From: Phyllobacteriaceae bacterium
GTDB lineage: Bacteria; Pseudomonadota; Alphaproteobacteria; Rhizobiales; Rhizobiaceae
Assembly: GCA_023954255.1 (NCBI GenBank)
Contig: JAMLIH010000016.1
Location: 1 to 48,441, forward strand
Direction: 5' to 3'
DNA: 48,441 bases
Shown: one piece after another, positions 1-8,507 of the stretch
Layout: each line of letters starts with the position of its first letter
How positions within the stretch are numbered: position 1 is the stretch's first letter
Made by a program: the position numbers and the translations under genes
Notes under the pieces: model-generated
What the model was told of the DNA's origin: nothing
Seen by the model: the letters and a program-made list of their open reading frames with translations, nothing else
The model's database searches: none

Positions 1-348
1 CCCTATCGCAGCCATGACGTTGCCGCGCTTGTCACGCGCCAGCACGCCGCCGGGAACCGGAATGACGCCGCCTTCCACCACCGAACTGAGGCCGGCAAGA
101 AAATGCGGCCGGCCCTCCGCCTGGGCGTTGAGCCAGCGCGAACCCGCGCCGGTCGCGAGCGCTCCCCTGACCTTGCCTCCGGCAATGGCAAAACGGCCGA
201 TCGAGGCGCCGTCCTGGGATTGGAAGGCCTTCAGGTTCCCGCCCGCATCATAGACGCACACGGCAAGCGGTTTCAGTTTCAGTTCCTCCGCCTTGGCGAA
301 GGCGGTGCGGATGATCTTGTTGGCTTTGGAAAGCGTTAGAGCAGACAT
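1..348 (-). CDS. HbpS/GlcG-family (DUF336) protein, 3' end cut by window edge
   Basis: The minus strand reads from ATG at 348 without a stop to the window edge (116 residues). It begins MSALTLSKANKII and continues with AVCVYDAGGNLKAFQSQDG and later GGVIPVPGGVLARDKRG. This pattern of a helix, then VxVxDxxGxLxxxxxxDG, then GGxPl is that of the HbpS/GlcG (DUF336) fold. Family members bind haem or cobalamin or accompany glycolate-type oxidation genes, but most have no proven function, and none is inferred here. It is divergent from the gamma-glutamyltransferase gene with 126 bp between them. The C-terminus lies outside the window. Confidence 0.8.
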   Translation of the reverse strand, partial: MSALTLSKANKIIRTAFAKAEELKLKPLAVCVYDAGGNLKAFQSQDGASIGRFAIAGGKVRGALATGAGSRWLNAQAEGRPHFLAGLSSVVEGGVIPVPGGVLARDKRGNVMAAIG

Positions 349-474
349 GAAGTTCCCGGTTTACTGATATCGAACTGGTGAAGTTGTGCTGGATGATTCC
401 ATTGTGTGGTTGCGCTGGCCGTTTTAGCGGGCATAAGGTGAGCCGTCTTCCGCGTAACCGGTTTCCAGCTATCC

Positions 475-2058
475 ATGTACCGTTCCTTTGACCAGCCTGG
501 CCGTTCACCAGTCTATGCGGCCAATGCAATGGCAGCAACCTCCCATCCCCTGGCCACCACCACCGCGCTCACCGTGCTTCGCGAAGGCGGCAATGCGGTG
601 GATGCGGCAATTGCAGCTTCCGCCACCTTGTGCGTGGTGGAGCCGCACATGACTGGCGTCGGCGGTGACTGCTTCGCCTTCGTCGGTGAGCCGTCCGGCG
701 CCATCCATGCCCTCAACGCCTCCGGCCGCGCGGCGGCAGGGGCGCATCTCGACTGGTATCTTGAAAACGGTATCGGGGAGATCGACGATACATCACCCCA
801 TGCGGTCACCGTACCCGGCGCCCTGCGCGGCTGGGAAAAACTGCATCGGAAGTTCGGCAGCATGGACTGGGCGCGCCTGTTTGCCGATGCGGTCGATTAT
901 GCAGAAGGCGGATTTCCCGTCGCCCCACGCGTTGCCCATGACTGGAAAAACCTGACCGCAAAGCTCGCCGGCGACACCGGTGCTGCCAGACATCTGCTTT
1001 TTGACGGCGAGGCGCCATCTGTCGGCAGGAAAATCTGCCTTCCAGCCCTGGGACAGACCCTGTCGCGCATCGCCAAAGAAGGAGCGGATGCCTTCTATCA
1101 GGGCGAAATCGCAGCCGAGATTGCGGAAGCGGTTCAGGCGCTGGGCGGATTTCTGGGCGAGGAAGACTTGGCCGCGTGCGAAGCCGATTGGGTGGAACCA
1201 ATCCGTACCGCTTATCACGGACACGAAGTCCTGCAGATTCCGCCAAACGGTCAGGGAATAACCGCGCTCGTCATTCTCAACCTGCTCACCCGGGGCGGGC
1301 AGCCGCATGACCCGCTTTCAGCCGGGCGCTTCCACCAGTCAATCGAGTTTGCCCGTCTGGCCTATGCGGTCCGCGATGCCCATGTCAGCGACCCCGCCAC
1401 CCGCCAGACAACGGCTGAAGCCATCCTGTCGGAAGAAACCACCAAGGCCCTTCTGCAGCAATACGATCCCGAAAAACGCAACCGTGCAATCACCTTGCCG
1501 AAGCTGCCGGATGCCGACACGATCTATCTTTCAGTCGTCGACCGCGACGGGCTGGCGGTTTCCTTCATCAACTCTGTCTATTCGGGCTTCGGTACCGGCA
1601 TCGTGACGGAGAAATCCGGCATTGCGCTGCAGAACCGCGGCTCCTGCTTCGTTATCAAGGAAGGTCATCCCAATGCCATCGGCGCCGGCAAGCGGCCGAT
1701 GCACACCATCATTCCCGGCATGGCGCTCAAGGACGGACTGCCCGCCATCTCCTTCGGCGTGATGGGCGGGGCCTATCAGCCGGCGGGCCAGGCCCATGTT
1801 CTGCAGAACATGTTCGAACACGGCATGGACCCGCAGCAGGCGATCGACTTTCCCCGTCTTTTCTGGCGGCCTGACGGTGTACTGGCAGCCGAATCCGGCA
1901 TCACTCCGAAAATTCTGGAAGGACTTGCCGGTCGCGGCCACGAGATCGCCTCCGGCGGGCTCCATGGCGGCGGCCAGATGGTTGCCATCGACCGCAAGGC
2001 CGGCGTGCTGATCGGGGCCTCAGACCCGCGCAAGGACGGCCACGCCGGCGGTTATTGA
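475..2058 (+). CDS. ggt: Gamma-glutamyltransferase family protein
   Basis: A 527-residue N-terminal-nucleophile hydrolase of the gamma-glutamyltranspeptidase family. These enzymes cleave or transfer the gamma-glutamyl group of glutathione and related amides. The large-subunit signature is visible as GGNAVDAAIA near residue 40 and TGVGGDCFAF near residue 65. The predicted autoprocessing and catalytic threonine is Thr349, in DADTIYLSVVDRDG, followed by the small-subunit motif NSVYSGFGTG and, near the C-terminus, GGGQMVAIDRKAG. Length is normal for the short bacterial form. No signal peptide is visible, so it may be cytoplasmic, unlike periplasmic enterobacterial Ggt; the physiological substrate is therefore uncertain. 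No strong Shine-Dalgarno precedes the ATG. Confidence 0.92.
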   Translation: MYRSFDQPGRSPVYAANAMAATSHPLATTTALTVLREGGNAVDAAIAASATLCVVEPHMTGVGGDCFAFVGEPSGAIHALNASGRAAAGAHLDWYLENGIGEIDDTSPHAVTVPGALRGWEKLHRKFGSMDWARLFADAVDYAEGGFPVAPRVAHDWKNLTAKLAGDTGAARHLLFDGEAPSVGRKICLPALGQTLSRIAKEGADAFYQGEIAAEIAEAVQALGGFLGEEDLAACEADWVEPIRTAYHGHEVLQIPPNGQGITALVILNLLTRGGQPHDPLSAGRFHQSIEFARLAYAVRDAHVSDPATRQTTAEAILSEETTKALLQQYDPEKRNRAITLPKLPDADTIYLSVVDRDGLAVSFINSVYSGFGTGIVTEKSGIALQNRGSCFVIKEGHPNAIGAGKRPMHTIIPGMALKDGLPAISFGVMGGAYQPAGQAHVLQNMFEHGMDPQQAIDFPRLFWRPDGVLAAESGITPKILEGLAGRGHEIASGGLHGGGQMVAIDRKAGVLIGASDPRKDGHAGGY

Positions 2059-2112
2059 CGATTGCAGCTTCCCTATCGTGATTTTCGCGATGTTAAGAAA
2101 TCACAGGCACAA

Positions 2113-2139
2113 TTGCTTCCCGATACTTCCGGGAAGCAA
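2113..2139 (+). promoter_or_regulatory. RBS-occluding hairpin upstream of the GGDEF/EAL gene
   Basis: TTGCTTCCC (2113-2121) and GGGAAGCAA (2131-2139) are perfect 9-bp complementary arms around a 9-nt loop. The right arm holds GGGAAG, the only purine-rich Shine-Dalgarno candidate for the ATG at 2142. When folded, the ribosome binding site would be paired. It could also act as a weak terminator for ggt, but no U-run follows. Confidence 0.55.
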
Positions 2140-2141
2140 AG

Positions 2142-3818
2142 ATGCAAGATCGCAAAGTCACCACCACAGAGCAGAGTGAAGAGCGCCGGCCGCCGCAATC
2201 CGGCCTTTCGGCAAAGGGGATTTCCCAGGCACTGGCCAAGCTGCATGAAGCGGCTGAAACCATTGTTGCCGCCACCGGCCAGGCCTTCTATGTCTGGAAC
2301 ATTCACTCCGACCGCATCGAGTGGAGCCGCAATTTCTCCCGCCTGATCGGCCTGCCGGAAGGTGAAACCAGGCACCTCAAGGGCCGCAGCTTCGAATCGA
2401 TGCTGTCCTCCCAAAGCCAGCAGACCCGTTTCGGGGTTATCGTTTCTGCCGCCGGAACCAATCGCGCCGACGGCCCGGTTCCCTACCAGTGCATCTACCT
2501 CCTGCATCCTGTCGCCGGCGCCGACACCTCGCCGCTGTGGATCGAGGACACCGGCTGCTGGTATCCGGATGAAAGCGGAAGGCCGGCCCATGCAGAAGGC
2601 TCCATCCGCATCATCAACGACCGCCGCAAGCAGGAGGAGGACCTGCGCCGGCAGTCGGATTTCGACGACCTTACCTGCCTGCCGAACCGCCGCTCGCTGG
2701 AAAAGTGCCTGGAAACGACGATCCACGATGCGGAAAGCCGGGGCACGGTTTCCACCTTCATGATCATGAGCCTCGACCACATGGACATCGTCAACGATGT
2801 TCACGGATTCGAGGCCGGTGACGAGGTATTGCGCCAGGCCGGCAAGCGGGTTGCTGCCCGCCTTCGTGGCGACGATGTCGTCTGCCGGTTTTCCGGCGCC
2901 AAGTTCGGTCTCATCCTGCGCGATTGCCCGCCGGCGGAAGTGTTTGATGCGGCAACCCGCCTGTTGAAGGCGGTTTCCACCGATCCGCTTGAAACCGGGG
3001 CGGGCCCGATCAGCGTCAACGCCGTCATCGGCGCGTGCTTCCTGCCCCGCCACGGCAATACGCCGAAGGAAGTCATCGGCAATGCCTACAAGGCGCTTCG
3101 CACGGTGCGCGGCGATGTAGCCCACCGCGTCAACGTCTATTCGGCCGACCCCATGAAGCTTGAGGAAAACCGCTTCAAGGCGCGGCTTTCCGCACAGGTG
3201 CTCGCAGCCATTGAGAGCGACACGGTCGAGACCCGGTTCGAGAATGCCGGCCTGACGTTTCGCGGCGCCAAACTGCTGGAACTGCGGATGGACTTCGCCC
3301 GCGAAGTGCAGCTGGAGGAAACCGGAACGGCATCGAACCGGGACTTTTTCGACCTCAGCCGCGAACTCGGCCTGACCCGCCATGTCGATCTCAGGGCGCT
3401 CGATGCGGTTCTGGCGCGACTGGAGCAGCCGGGAAGCGATGCATATCTGCTCAATGTCTCCCGCGACACCATTCTGGATTCCGACTGGATGGCCAAGCTC
3501 GCGACCGGACTTGCGGCAACCGATGATGCTGCGCAGCGGCTGGTGATCGGAATAACCGAGGCCTTCGCCCTGAGCGGAAAGCCCGAAGCTGTCACCTTCC
3601 TCAAATCGGTCGCCTCGCTGGGTTGCGGCATCCGTATCAACCGCTTCAGCGCCTCGCCCGCCGCCTTCAACCGGCTGCAGTCGGTGCCCGCCGATATCGT
3701 CATGCTCGACAGGGAAGTCATGCAGTGGGTTGAGAGCGACCCGCAGAACGGCAACTGCCTCAAGCATATCGAAAGCGTCGCCGCCGGCATGAATCTCGAG
3801 GTTCATCGCCCGGCCTGA
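2142..3818 (+). CDS. PAS-GGDEF-EAL protein with both catalytic motifs degenerate
   Basis: A 558-residue cyclic-di-GMP-type signalling protein. Residues about 40-160 look like a PAS domain (AFYVWNIHSDRIEWSRNFS). The GGDEF domain starts at DFDDLTCLPNRRSLE (about 173), but its active loop reads RFSGAKFG (249-256) where active enzymes have GG(D/E)EF, so two acidic metal-binding positions are lost. A C-terminal EAL-like domain follows from about 345. It has no EAL triad (GAKLLELRMDF, 375-385), and it stops soon after AAGMNLEV (548-554), short of the usual C-terminal part of the fold. I infer a catalytically dead protein that may sense or bind a nucleotide or partner. No transmembrane segment is visible. 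It is convergent with ispG. Confidence 0.8.
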   Translation: MQDRKVTTTEQSEERRPPQSGLSAKGISQALAKLHEAAETIVAATGQAFYVWNIHSDRIEWSRNFSRLIGLPEGETRHLKGRSFESMLSSQSQQTRFGVIVSAAGTNRADGPVPYQCIYLLHPVAGADTSPLWIEDTGCWYPDESGRPAHAEGSIRIINDRRKQEEDLRRQSDFDDLTCLPNRRSLEKCLETTIHDAESRGTVSTFMIMSLDHMDIVNDVHGFEAGDEVLRQAGKRVAARLRGDDVVCRFSGAKFGLILRDCPPAEVFDAATRLLKAVSTDPLETGAGPISVNAVIGACFLPRHGNTPKEVIGNAYKALRTVRGDVAHRVNVYSADPMKLEENRFKARLSAQVLAAIESDTVETRFENAGLTFRGAKLLELRMDFAREVQLEETGTASNRDFFDLSRELGLTRHVDLRALDAVLARLEQPGSDAYLLNVSRDTILDSDWMAKLATGLAATDDAAQRLVIGITEAFALSGKPEAVTFLKSVASLGCGIRINRFSASPAAFNRLQSVPADIVMLDREVMQWVESDPQNGNCLKHIESVAAGMNLEVHRPA

Positions 3819-3862
3819 GTGCAGGTTACAGGGAACTCCGATTCATTGCGGAAGCGAACGGG

Positions 3863-5101
3863 TCACGATTGGCCAAACCGCTGTTCGATATAGGCATGCA
3901 CCATCGTCTCGAATTCCGATGCGATGTTCGGCCCGCGCAGCGTGGCGGCTTTCTTTCCGTCGATGAACACCGGCGCAGCGGGCTGCTCGCCCGTGCCGGG
4001 AAGGGAAATACCGATATCGGCGTGTTTTGATTCTCCCGGGCCGTTGACGATGCAGCCCATCACCGCCACGTTGAGCGCCTCGACGCCGGGATATCTGGCC
4101 CGCCAGACCGGCATGTTGCGCCTCAGATCGCCCTCGATCTTCTGGGCCAGTTCCTGAAACACCGTCGACGTCGTGCGTCCGCAGCCGGGGCAGGCCGCCA
4201 CCACCGGAACGAAGGTGCGAAAGCCCATCGTCTGCAGCAGTTCCTGGGCAACCTGCACCTCGCGCGTGCGGTCGCCACCGGGCTCCGGTGTCAGCGAAAT
4301 GCGGATCGTGTCGCCGATGCCCTGCTGCAGCAGAATGCCCAATGCCGCAGATGAGGCAACGATGCCCTTCGATCCCATGCCGGCTTCCGTCAGCCCGAGA
4401 TGCAGGGCATGGTCGGAGCGCTGCGCCAGGCCGGCATAAACGGCGATCAGATCCTGCACCTGGCTGACCTTGGCCGAAAGAATGATCGCCGAGCGGGCAA
4501 GGCCGATCTCTTCGGCCAGGTCGGCGGAAAGCAGTGCCGACTGGATGATCGCTTCGCGCATCACCTCGCGCGCCGACAGGGGCGAGCCGCTCTTCTTGTT
4601 GTCATCCATCAGCCGGGTCAGCAGCGACTGGTCGAGCGAGCCCCAGTTCACGCCGATGCGCACCGGCTTTTCGTTGCGGATCGCCGTTTCGATGATCGCG
4701 GCAAACTGCCGGTCCTTCTTTTCGCCAAAGCCGACATTGCCCGGATTGATCCGGTACTTGTCGAGCGCTTCCGCGCAGGCCGGATGATCGGCCAGCAGCT
4801 TGTGGCCGATATAGTGGAAATCGCCGATCAGCGGCACATTGACATTCCGGGCCGCAAGCTTTTCGCGGATGTGCGGCACGGCGGCAGCGGCCTCGTCCCG
4901 GTCCACCGTTATGCGCACCAGTTCCGATCCGGCGGCGGCAAGCGCTGCCACCTGCTCCACCGTGGCGCCGATATCGGCCGTATCGGTATTGGTCATGGAC
5001 TGCACCACGATCGGCGCATCGCCACCGCAGACGACATTCCCGACTGGTACCGGAACCGTCTTCTTTCGGGGCAGGGGATGGGTCAGATAGCCGTTGATCA
5101 T
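3863..5101 (-). CDS. ispG: 4-hydroxy-3-methylbut-2-en-1-yl diphosphate synthase IspG (GcpE)
   Basis: A 412-residue iron-sulfur enzyme of the non-mevalonate (MEP) isoprenoid pathway. It reductively opens methylerythritol cyclodiphosphate to HMBPP. The start [15 protein letters not shown] and the TIM-barrel segment [17 protein letters not shown] are typical. The [4Fe-4S] ligands are visible in [15 protein letters not shown] and in [18 protein letters not shown], which is also the family signature near the C-terminus. Length is usual for the short bacterial form. It is transcribed alone, divergent from the thiolase gene and convergent with the GGDEF/EAL gene 44 bp away. Confidence 0.96.
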   Translation of the reverse strand: MINGYLTHPLPRKKTVPVPVGNVVCGGDAPIVVQSMTNTDTADIGATVEQVAALAAAGSELVRITVDRDEAAAAVPHIREKLAARNVNVPLIGDFHYIGHKLLADHPACAEALDKYRINPGNVGFGEKKDRQFAAIIETAIRNEKPVRIGVNWGSLDQSLLTRLMDDNKKSGSPLSAREVMREAIIQSALLSADLAEEIGLARSAIILSAKVSQVQDLIAVYAGLAQRSDHALHLGLTEAGMGSKGIVASSAALGILLQQGIGDTIRISLTPEPGGDRTREVQVAQELLQTMGFRTFVPVVAACPGCGRTTSTVFQELAQKIEGDLRRNMPVWRARYPGVEALNVAVMGCIVNGPGESKHADIGISLPGTGEQPAAPVFIDGKKAATLRGPNIASEFETMVHAYIEQRFGQS

Positions 5102-5264
5102 GGTCTCAACGCAGGACAGGACTGCAAAATTACCCGGACAGAAAGTTTAATTGGCACGGATCGGGATTCATGCCACACAAGGCGCATCATCGGCATGATC
5201 TGGCCCGAGTCCGGTCTTGCCCGGCAGGTTTTCACACATATGGCCGAACCGAGGACCAATTACA

Positions 5265-6449
5265 ATGAGCAGCAAAGAAGCAATCGTCATCGCCAGCGCG
5301 GCGCGCACAGCCGTGGGCACCTTCAACGGATCATTCGCCAATGTTCCCGCCCATGATCTGGGAACTGCAGCAATCCAGGGGGCGCTGGCGCGTGCCGGCG
5401 TCGATCCGAAGGAGGTCGATGAGGTCATTCTTGGCCAGATTCTTGCTGCGGGAGCGGGCCAGAACCCTGCCCGTCAGGCTGCCCGCAATGCAGGTTGCCC
5501 GGATGAGACCACCGCATGGGGCCTCAACCAGCTCTGCGGTTCGGGCCTGCGCGCCGTCGCGATCGGCATGCAGCAGATCGCAACCGGCGACGCCAGCATC
5601 ATCGTGGCCGGCGGCCAGGAATCGATGTCGATGGCGCCCCACTGCGCCCACCTGCGCGGGGGCGTGAAAATGGGCGACCTGAAAATGGTCGACACCATGA
5701 TCCGGGACGGCCTCACCGACGCCTTCTATGGCTACCACATGGGCAACACGGCCGAGAACGTAGCCCGCCAGTGGCAGCTGACCCGCGAGGATCAGGATGC
5801 CTTTGCGGTCGCCTCCCAGAACAAGGCGGAAGCCGCCCAGAAGGCTGGCAAGTTCAAGGACGAGATCGTTCCGTTCACCATCAAGTCCCGCAAGGGCGAT
5901 GTCGTTGTCGAGGACGATGAGTACATCAAGCACGGCGTTACCATGGAAAGCGTCGGCAAGCTGCGCCCGGCCTTCGACAAGGAAGGCACCGTGACCGCCG
6001 CCAATGCTTCCGGCATCAATGACGGCGCTGCCGCAGTCGTGCTGATGACTGAATCCGAAGCCGAAAAGCGCGGCATCACCCCGCTCGCCCGCATCGTTTC
6101 CTGGGCAACCGCCGGCGTCGACCCGCAGATCATGGGCACCGGACCGATCCCCGCCTCACGCAAGGCGCTGGAAAGGGCAGGCTGGAAAGTCGAGGATCTC
6201 GATCTTATCGAGGCCAATGAGGCCTTCGCCGCCCAGGCCTGTGCGGTCAACAAGGACATGGGCTGGGATCCCGAGATCGTCAACGTCAATGGCGGCGCGA
6301 TCGCCATCGGCCATCCTGTCGGCGCATCGGGTGCCCGCGTCTTCAACACGCTGCTCTTCGAAATGAAACGCCGCGACGCCAAGAAGGGTCTCGCCACCCT
6401 CTGCATCGGCGGCGGCATGGGCGTTGCGCTCTGCGTCGAACGCGGCTGA
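5265..6449 (+). CDS. phaA: Acetyl-CoA C-acetyltransferase (beta-ketothiolase)
   Basis: A 394-residue biosynthetic thiolase that condenses two acetyl-CoA into acetoacetyl-CoA, the first step towards polyhydroxybutyrate, or runs in reverse. All three catalytic residues are present: Cys91 in [12 protein letters not shown], His350 in [11 protein letters not shown] and Cys380 in [11 protein letters not shown]. The start [15 protein letters not shown] at 5265 matches the family and has GAGG at 5251-5254. An upstream in-frame start at 5217 would add 16 atypical residues. No phaB reductase follows, so in this locus the gene stands apart from a PHB operon; the name atoB would fit equally well. Confidence 0.93.
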   Translation: MSSKEAIVIASAARTAVGTFNGSFANVPAHDLGTAAIQGALARAGVDPKEVDEVILGQILAAGAGQNPARQAARNAGCPDETTAWGLNQLCGSGLRAVAIGMQQIATGDASIIVAGGQESMSMAPHCAHLRGGVKMGDLKMVDTMIRDGLTDAFYGYHMGNTAENVARQWQLTREDQDAFAVASQNKAEAAQKAGKFKDEIVPFTIKSRKGDVVVEDDEYIKHGVTMESVGKLRPAFDKEGTVTAANASGINDGAAAVVLMTESEAEKRGITPLARIVSWATAGVDPQIMGTGPIPASRKALERAGWKVEDLDLIEANEAFAAQACAVNKDMGWDPEIVNVNGGAIAIGHPVGASGARVFNTLLFEMKRRDAKKGLATLCIGGGMGVALCVERG

Positions 6450-6481
6450 TCACACCCTGTTCAAGTTTATCGAACTCGACT

Positions 6482-6515
6482 AGCATGCAGGCCTTCGAAA
6501 GGAGGCCTGCATGTT
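6482..6515 (+). promoter_or_regulatory. Hairpin enclosing Shine-Dalgarno and start codon of the 6511 gene
   Basis: CATGCAGGCCT (6484-6494) and AGGCCTGCATG (6503-6513) pair perfectly over 11 bp. A G-U and an A-U pair extend the stem to 6482/6515. The 8-nt loop TCGAAAGG and the start of the right arm contain the Shine-Dalgarno AAAGGAGG (6498-6505). The ATG (6511-6513) is wholly inside the stem. An in-frame TAG at 6481 excludes a start further upstream. Confidence 0.7.
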
Positions 6516-6834
6516 TCGTTTCGCAATCGCCTTTTCGGCGTTTCTCCTTGCCGCCGCTCTGCCCGCTCGCGCCGACCAGATCGACGGCGGCTGGTGCAGC
6601 GAGGATGGAATGAAGCGGATTCATATCAACGGGCCGAATATCGAAATCCCGTCCGGCCGCAAGATCACCGGTGCCTATACCCGCCACGCCTTCACCTATA
6701 CCGGACCTGCCGGCGATCCCGAAGACGGTCAGGAAATCAGGATGGTGCAGCAGTCGGACGAACACATGATTCTCTACCGCAGCACCGAGCCCGACAGTTT
6801 CGAGGACTGGCACCGCTGCCAGGTGACGAGCTGA
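6511..6834 (+). CDS. Small exported protein of unknown function
   Basis: A 107-residue protein that I do not recognise by family. The first 22 residues (MFRFAIAFSAFLLAAALPARA) form a clear Sec signal peptide with an AxA cleavage site, leaving about 85 residues in the periplasm. The mature part has two cysteines, in GGWCSEDG near the start and WHRCQVTS at the end, well placed for a disulfide. It lies 61 bp after the thiolase gene. Its ribosome binding site and start codon sit inside a strong hairpin (6482-6515), so translation is probably conditional. Confidence 0.8.
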   Translation: MFRFAIAFSAFLLAAALPARADQIDGGWCSEDGMKRIHINGPNIEIPSGRKITGAYTRHAFTYTGPAGDPEDGQEIRMVQQSDEHMILYRSTEPDSFEDWHRCQVTS

Positions 6835-6908
6835 TTTACCTGTATCCTTTTGGCAACCGAAAATGTTAGTCCCTGTGGTGGGAACTCGAGGGAATTCGGC
6901 TGGATCAG

Positions 6909-7562
6909 ATGGGGATCATGGCAGCACCGGCTAATCTGCTTGTTTTTGCGGCTTCCGTGATCGCGCTGATCTATGGCGTTTTCGTCATTCAGCGGCCGGA
7001 AAACCTTTTTCGCAGCGTGATGAAGACACTTCCCGTGGTCCTGCTTGCCGCAGCAGCCCTGACAGCAGGCCTGCCGCTGGTTGTCGTTCTGGCGCTGGTG
7101 GCCTGCGCTGCCGGCGACTGGTTTCTTTCCCTGGAGGGCGAAACCGGCTTCCTTCTCGGTCTCGGCGCCTTCCTTCTGGGCCATCTGTTCTACACCAGCC
7201 ATTTCCTGTCGCTGATATCGCTGGATCAGCTCTTTACCACCGACATGGGCCTCCTGGCGCTGATATTGCTGGCGCTGATCGCATCCGTCCTGTTGCGGCT
7301 CTGGCCTTATCTCAATGACCTGAAAATCCCGGTTGTCATCTATGCCGTTGCAATCGCCGCCATGGCGTTTGCCGCCAAGGCTGCCAATCCCGGCCAGATC
7401 GTGCTGGCCGGAATTGCCCTGTTCATGGTTTCCGACATCATTCTCGCACAGGAGCGCTTCACGCCGCTGGCCAACAGCATGCTGCGCCGGGCCATGCCCT
7501 ATCTCGTCTGGTTTCTCTACTTTGCCGGTCAGGCCCTGATCGTCTATGGAATGATCGGCTGA
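6909..7562 (+). CDS. YhhN/TMEM86-family lysoplasmalogenase-like membrane protein
   Basis: A 217-residue integral membrane protein with about eight hydrophobic segments. It carries YhhN-family landmarks: CAAGDWFLS near residue 60, GAFLLGHLFYTSHF near 80-95, MVSDIILAQERF near 180 and FLYFAGQALIVYG at the C-terminus. Animal TMEM86 members hydrolyse the vinyl-ether bond of lysoplasmalogens; the bacterial substrate is largely unproved, and the name is by family only. Start choice between 6909 and 6918 (MAAP) is open. It sits 60 bp upstream of a methyltransferase gene on the same strand. Confidence 0.82.
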   Translation: MGIMAAPANLLVFAASVIALIYGVFVIQRPENLFRSVMKTLPVVLLAAAALTAGLPLVVVLALVACAAGDWFLSLEGETGFLLGLGAFLLGHLFYTSHFLSLISLDQLFTTDMGLLALILLALIASVLLRLWPYLNDLKIPVVIYAVAIAAMAFAAKAANPGQIVLAGIALFMVSDIILAQERFTPLANSMLRRAMPYLVWFLYFAGQALIVYGMIG

Positions 7563-7621
7563 AACATCCCGGCAGGCGGCAAGCCGCTGCCGGCTGAAAA
7601 TGCAGGTCCGGTACACGCGTC

Positions 7622-8386
7622 ATGTCCGTTGATGTTGTCGATCTCAGGGAATTCTATGCCACGCCGCTCGGCCGCCAGGCCGCTGCGTCGATCATTGCCG
7701 CAATGCGCCGCAATGGCGGCCTGCCATCGGACATCGACATCATGGGGCTGGGCTACCCCGTTCCGCTTTTCAACGCATTGCTGGATTCGAAGGATCGGGC
7801 AATCGTACTGATGCCGTCCCGCCAGGGTGCCGTGCAGTGGCCGCTCGGCGCTGCCTGCCGCACCGCTCTGGCGGAGGATGACGAACTGCCGCTGGCCACC
7901 GGCTCAGTGCAATGCGTGGTGGTCGTGCATGTTCTGGAGAACACCTTCGACCCCATCCATGTCCTCGACGAAATCTGGCGCGTGCTCGTACCGGAGGGAA
8001 AGCTCATCCTGATTGCCACCAACCGGCGCGGGCTGTGGACCCGTTTCGAGCATACGCCGTTCGGCAACGGCCGCCCGTTCTCGCGCGGACAACTTGCCAC
8101 CCTGTTGCGGAAAACCAAGCTTACCCCCTCGCAATGGGACAGCTGCCTCAATTTCCCGCCCCTGCGCATTGCCTGGCTGCTGAAGCTCAATCCCTTCATT
8201 GAGCGCATCGCCGGGCGGGTATGGCCGATCTTCTGCGGCGCCCACATGGTGGTCGCCACCAAGCGGCTGTATCAGGGAATCCCGGCAAGGGCCCGCAAGG
8301 CCAGGAAGGTTCCCGTCCCGGTTTTGGCGCCTCAGGGCGCACGGATAAGTCAGGATGCCCGCAAAGCAGACGGCGGATCGGCATAG
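7622..8386 (+). CDS. Class I SAM-dependent methyltransferase (Methyltransf_11-like)
   Basis: A 254-residue soluble protein. The conserved half of a class I methyltransferase fold is visible: EDDELPLATGSVQCVVVVHVLENT (motif II/III area, about 87-110) followed by EIWRVLVPEGKLILIATNRRG (about 121-141). The N-terminal SAM loop is unusual (IDIMGLGYPVP instead of GxGxG). The C-terminal tail is basic and low in complexity (ARARKARKVPVPV). The substrate is unknown. It lies 121 bp upstream of hisC on the same strand; a methyltransferase at this position next to hisC-tyrC is, from memory, common in rhizobia. Confidence 0.78.
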   Translation: MSVDVVDLREFYATPLGRQAAASIIAAMRRNGGLPSDIDIMGLGYPVPLFNALLDSKDRAIVLMPSRQGAVQWPLGAACRTALAEDDELPLATGSVQCVVVVHVLENTFDPIHVLDEIWRVLVPEGKLILIATNRRGLWTRFEHTPFGNGRPFSRGQLATLLRKTKLTPSQWDSCLNFPPLRIAWLLKLNPFIERIAGRVWPIFCGAHMVVATKRLYQGIPARARKARKVPVPVLAPQGARISQDARKADGGSA

Positions 8387-8507
8387 GCATTCCGTCTCCG
8401 GCGCCACACCGATTCATGCTTTGATTTTGCCCGCGTGATACCCTACAGCCTGTCCCGGACAGATATGTTCCGGCCTGTGCCGGATAACGGTTAAATGGAA
8501 GCCTGCC

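Noticed and set aside
2073-3806. A 577-residue minus-strand frame opposite the GGDEF/EAL gene
   Set aside because: Shadow of the real gene; composition rich in Gly, Asp and Arg with no recognisable domain.
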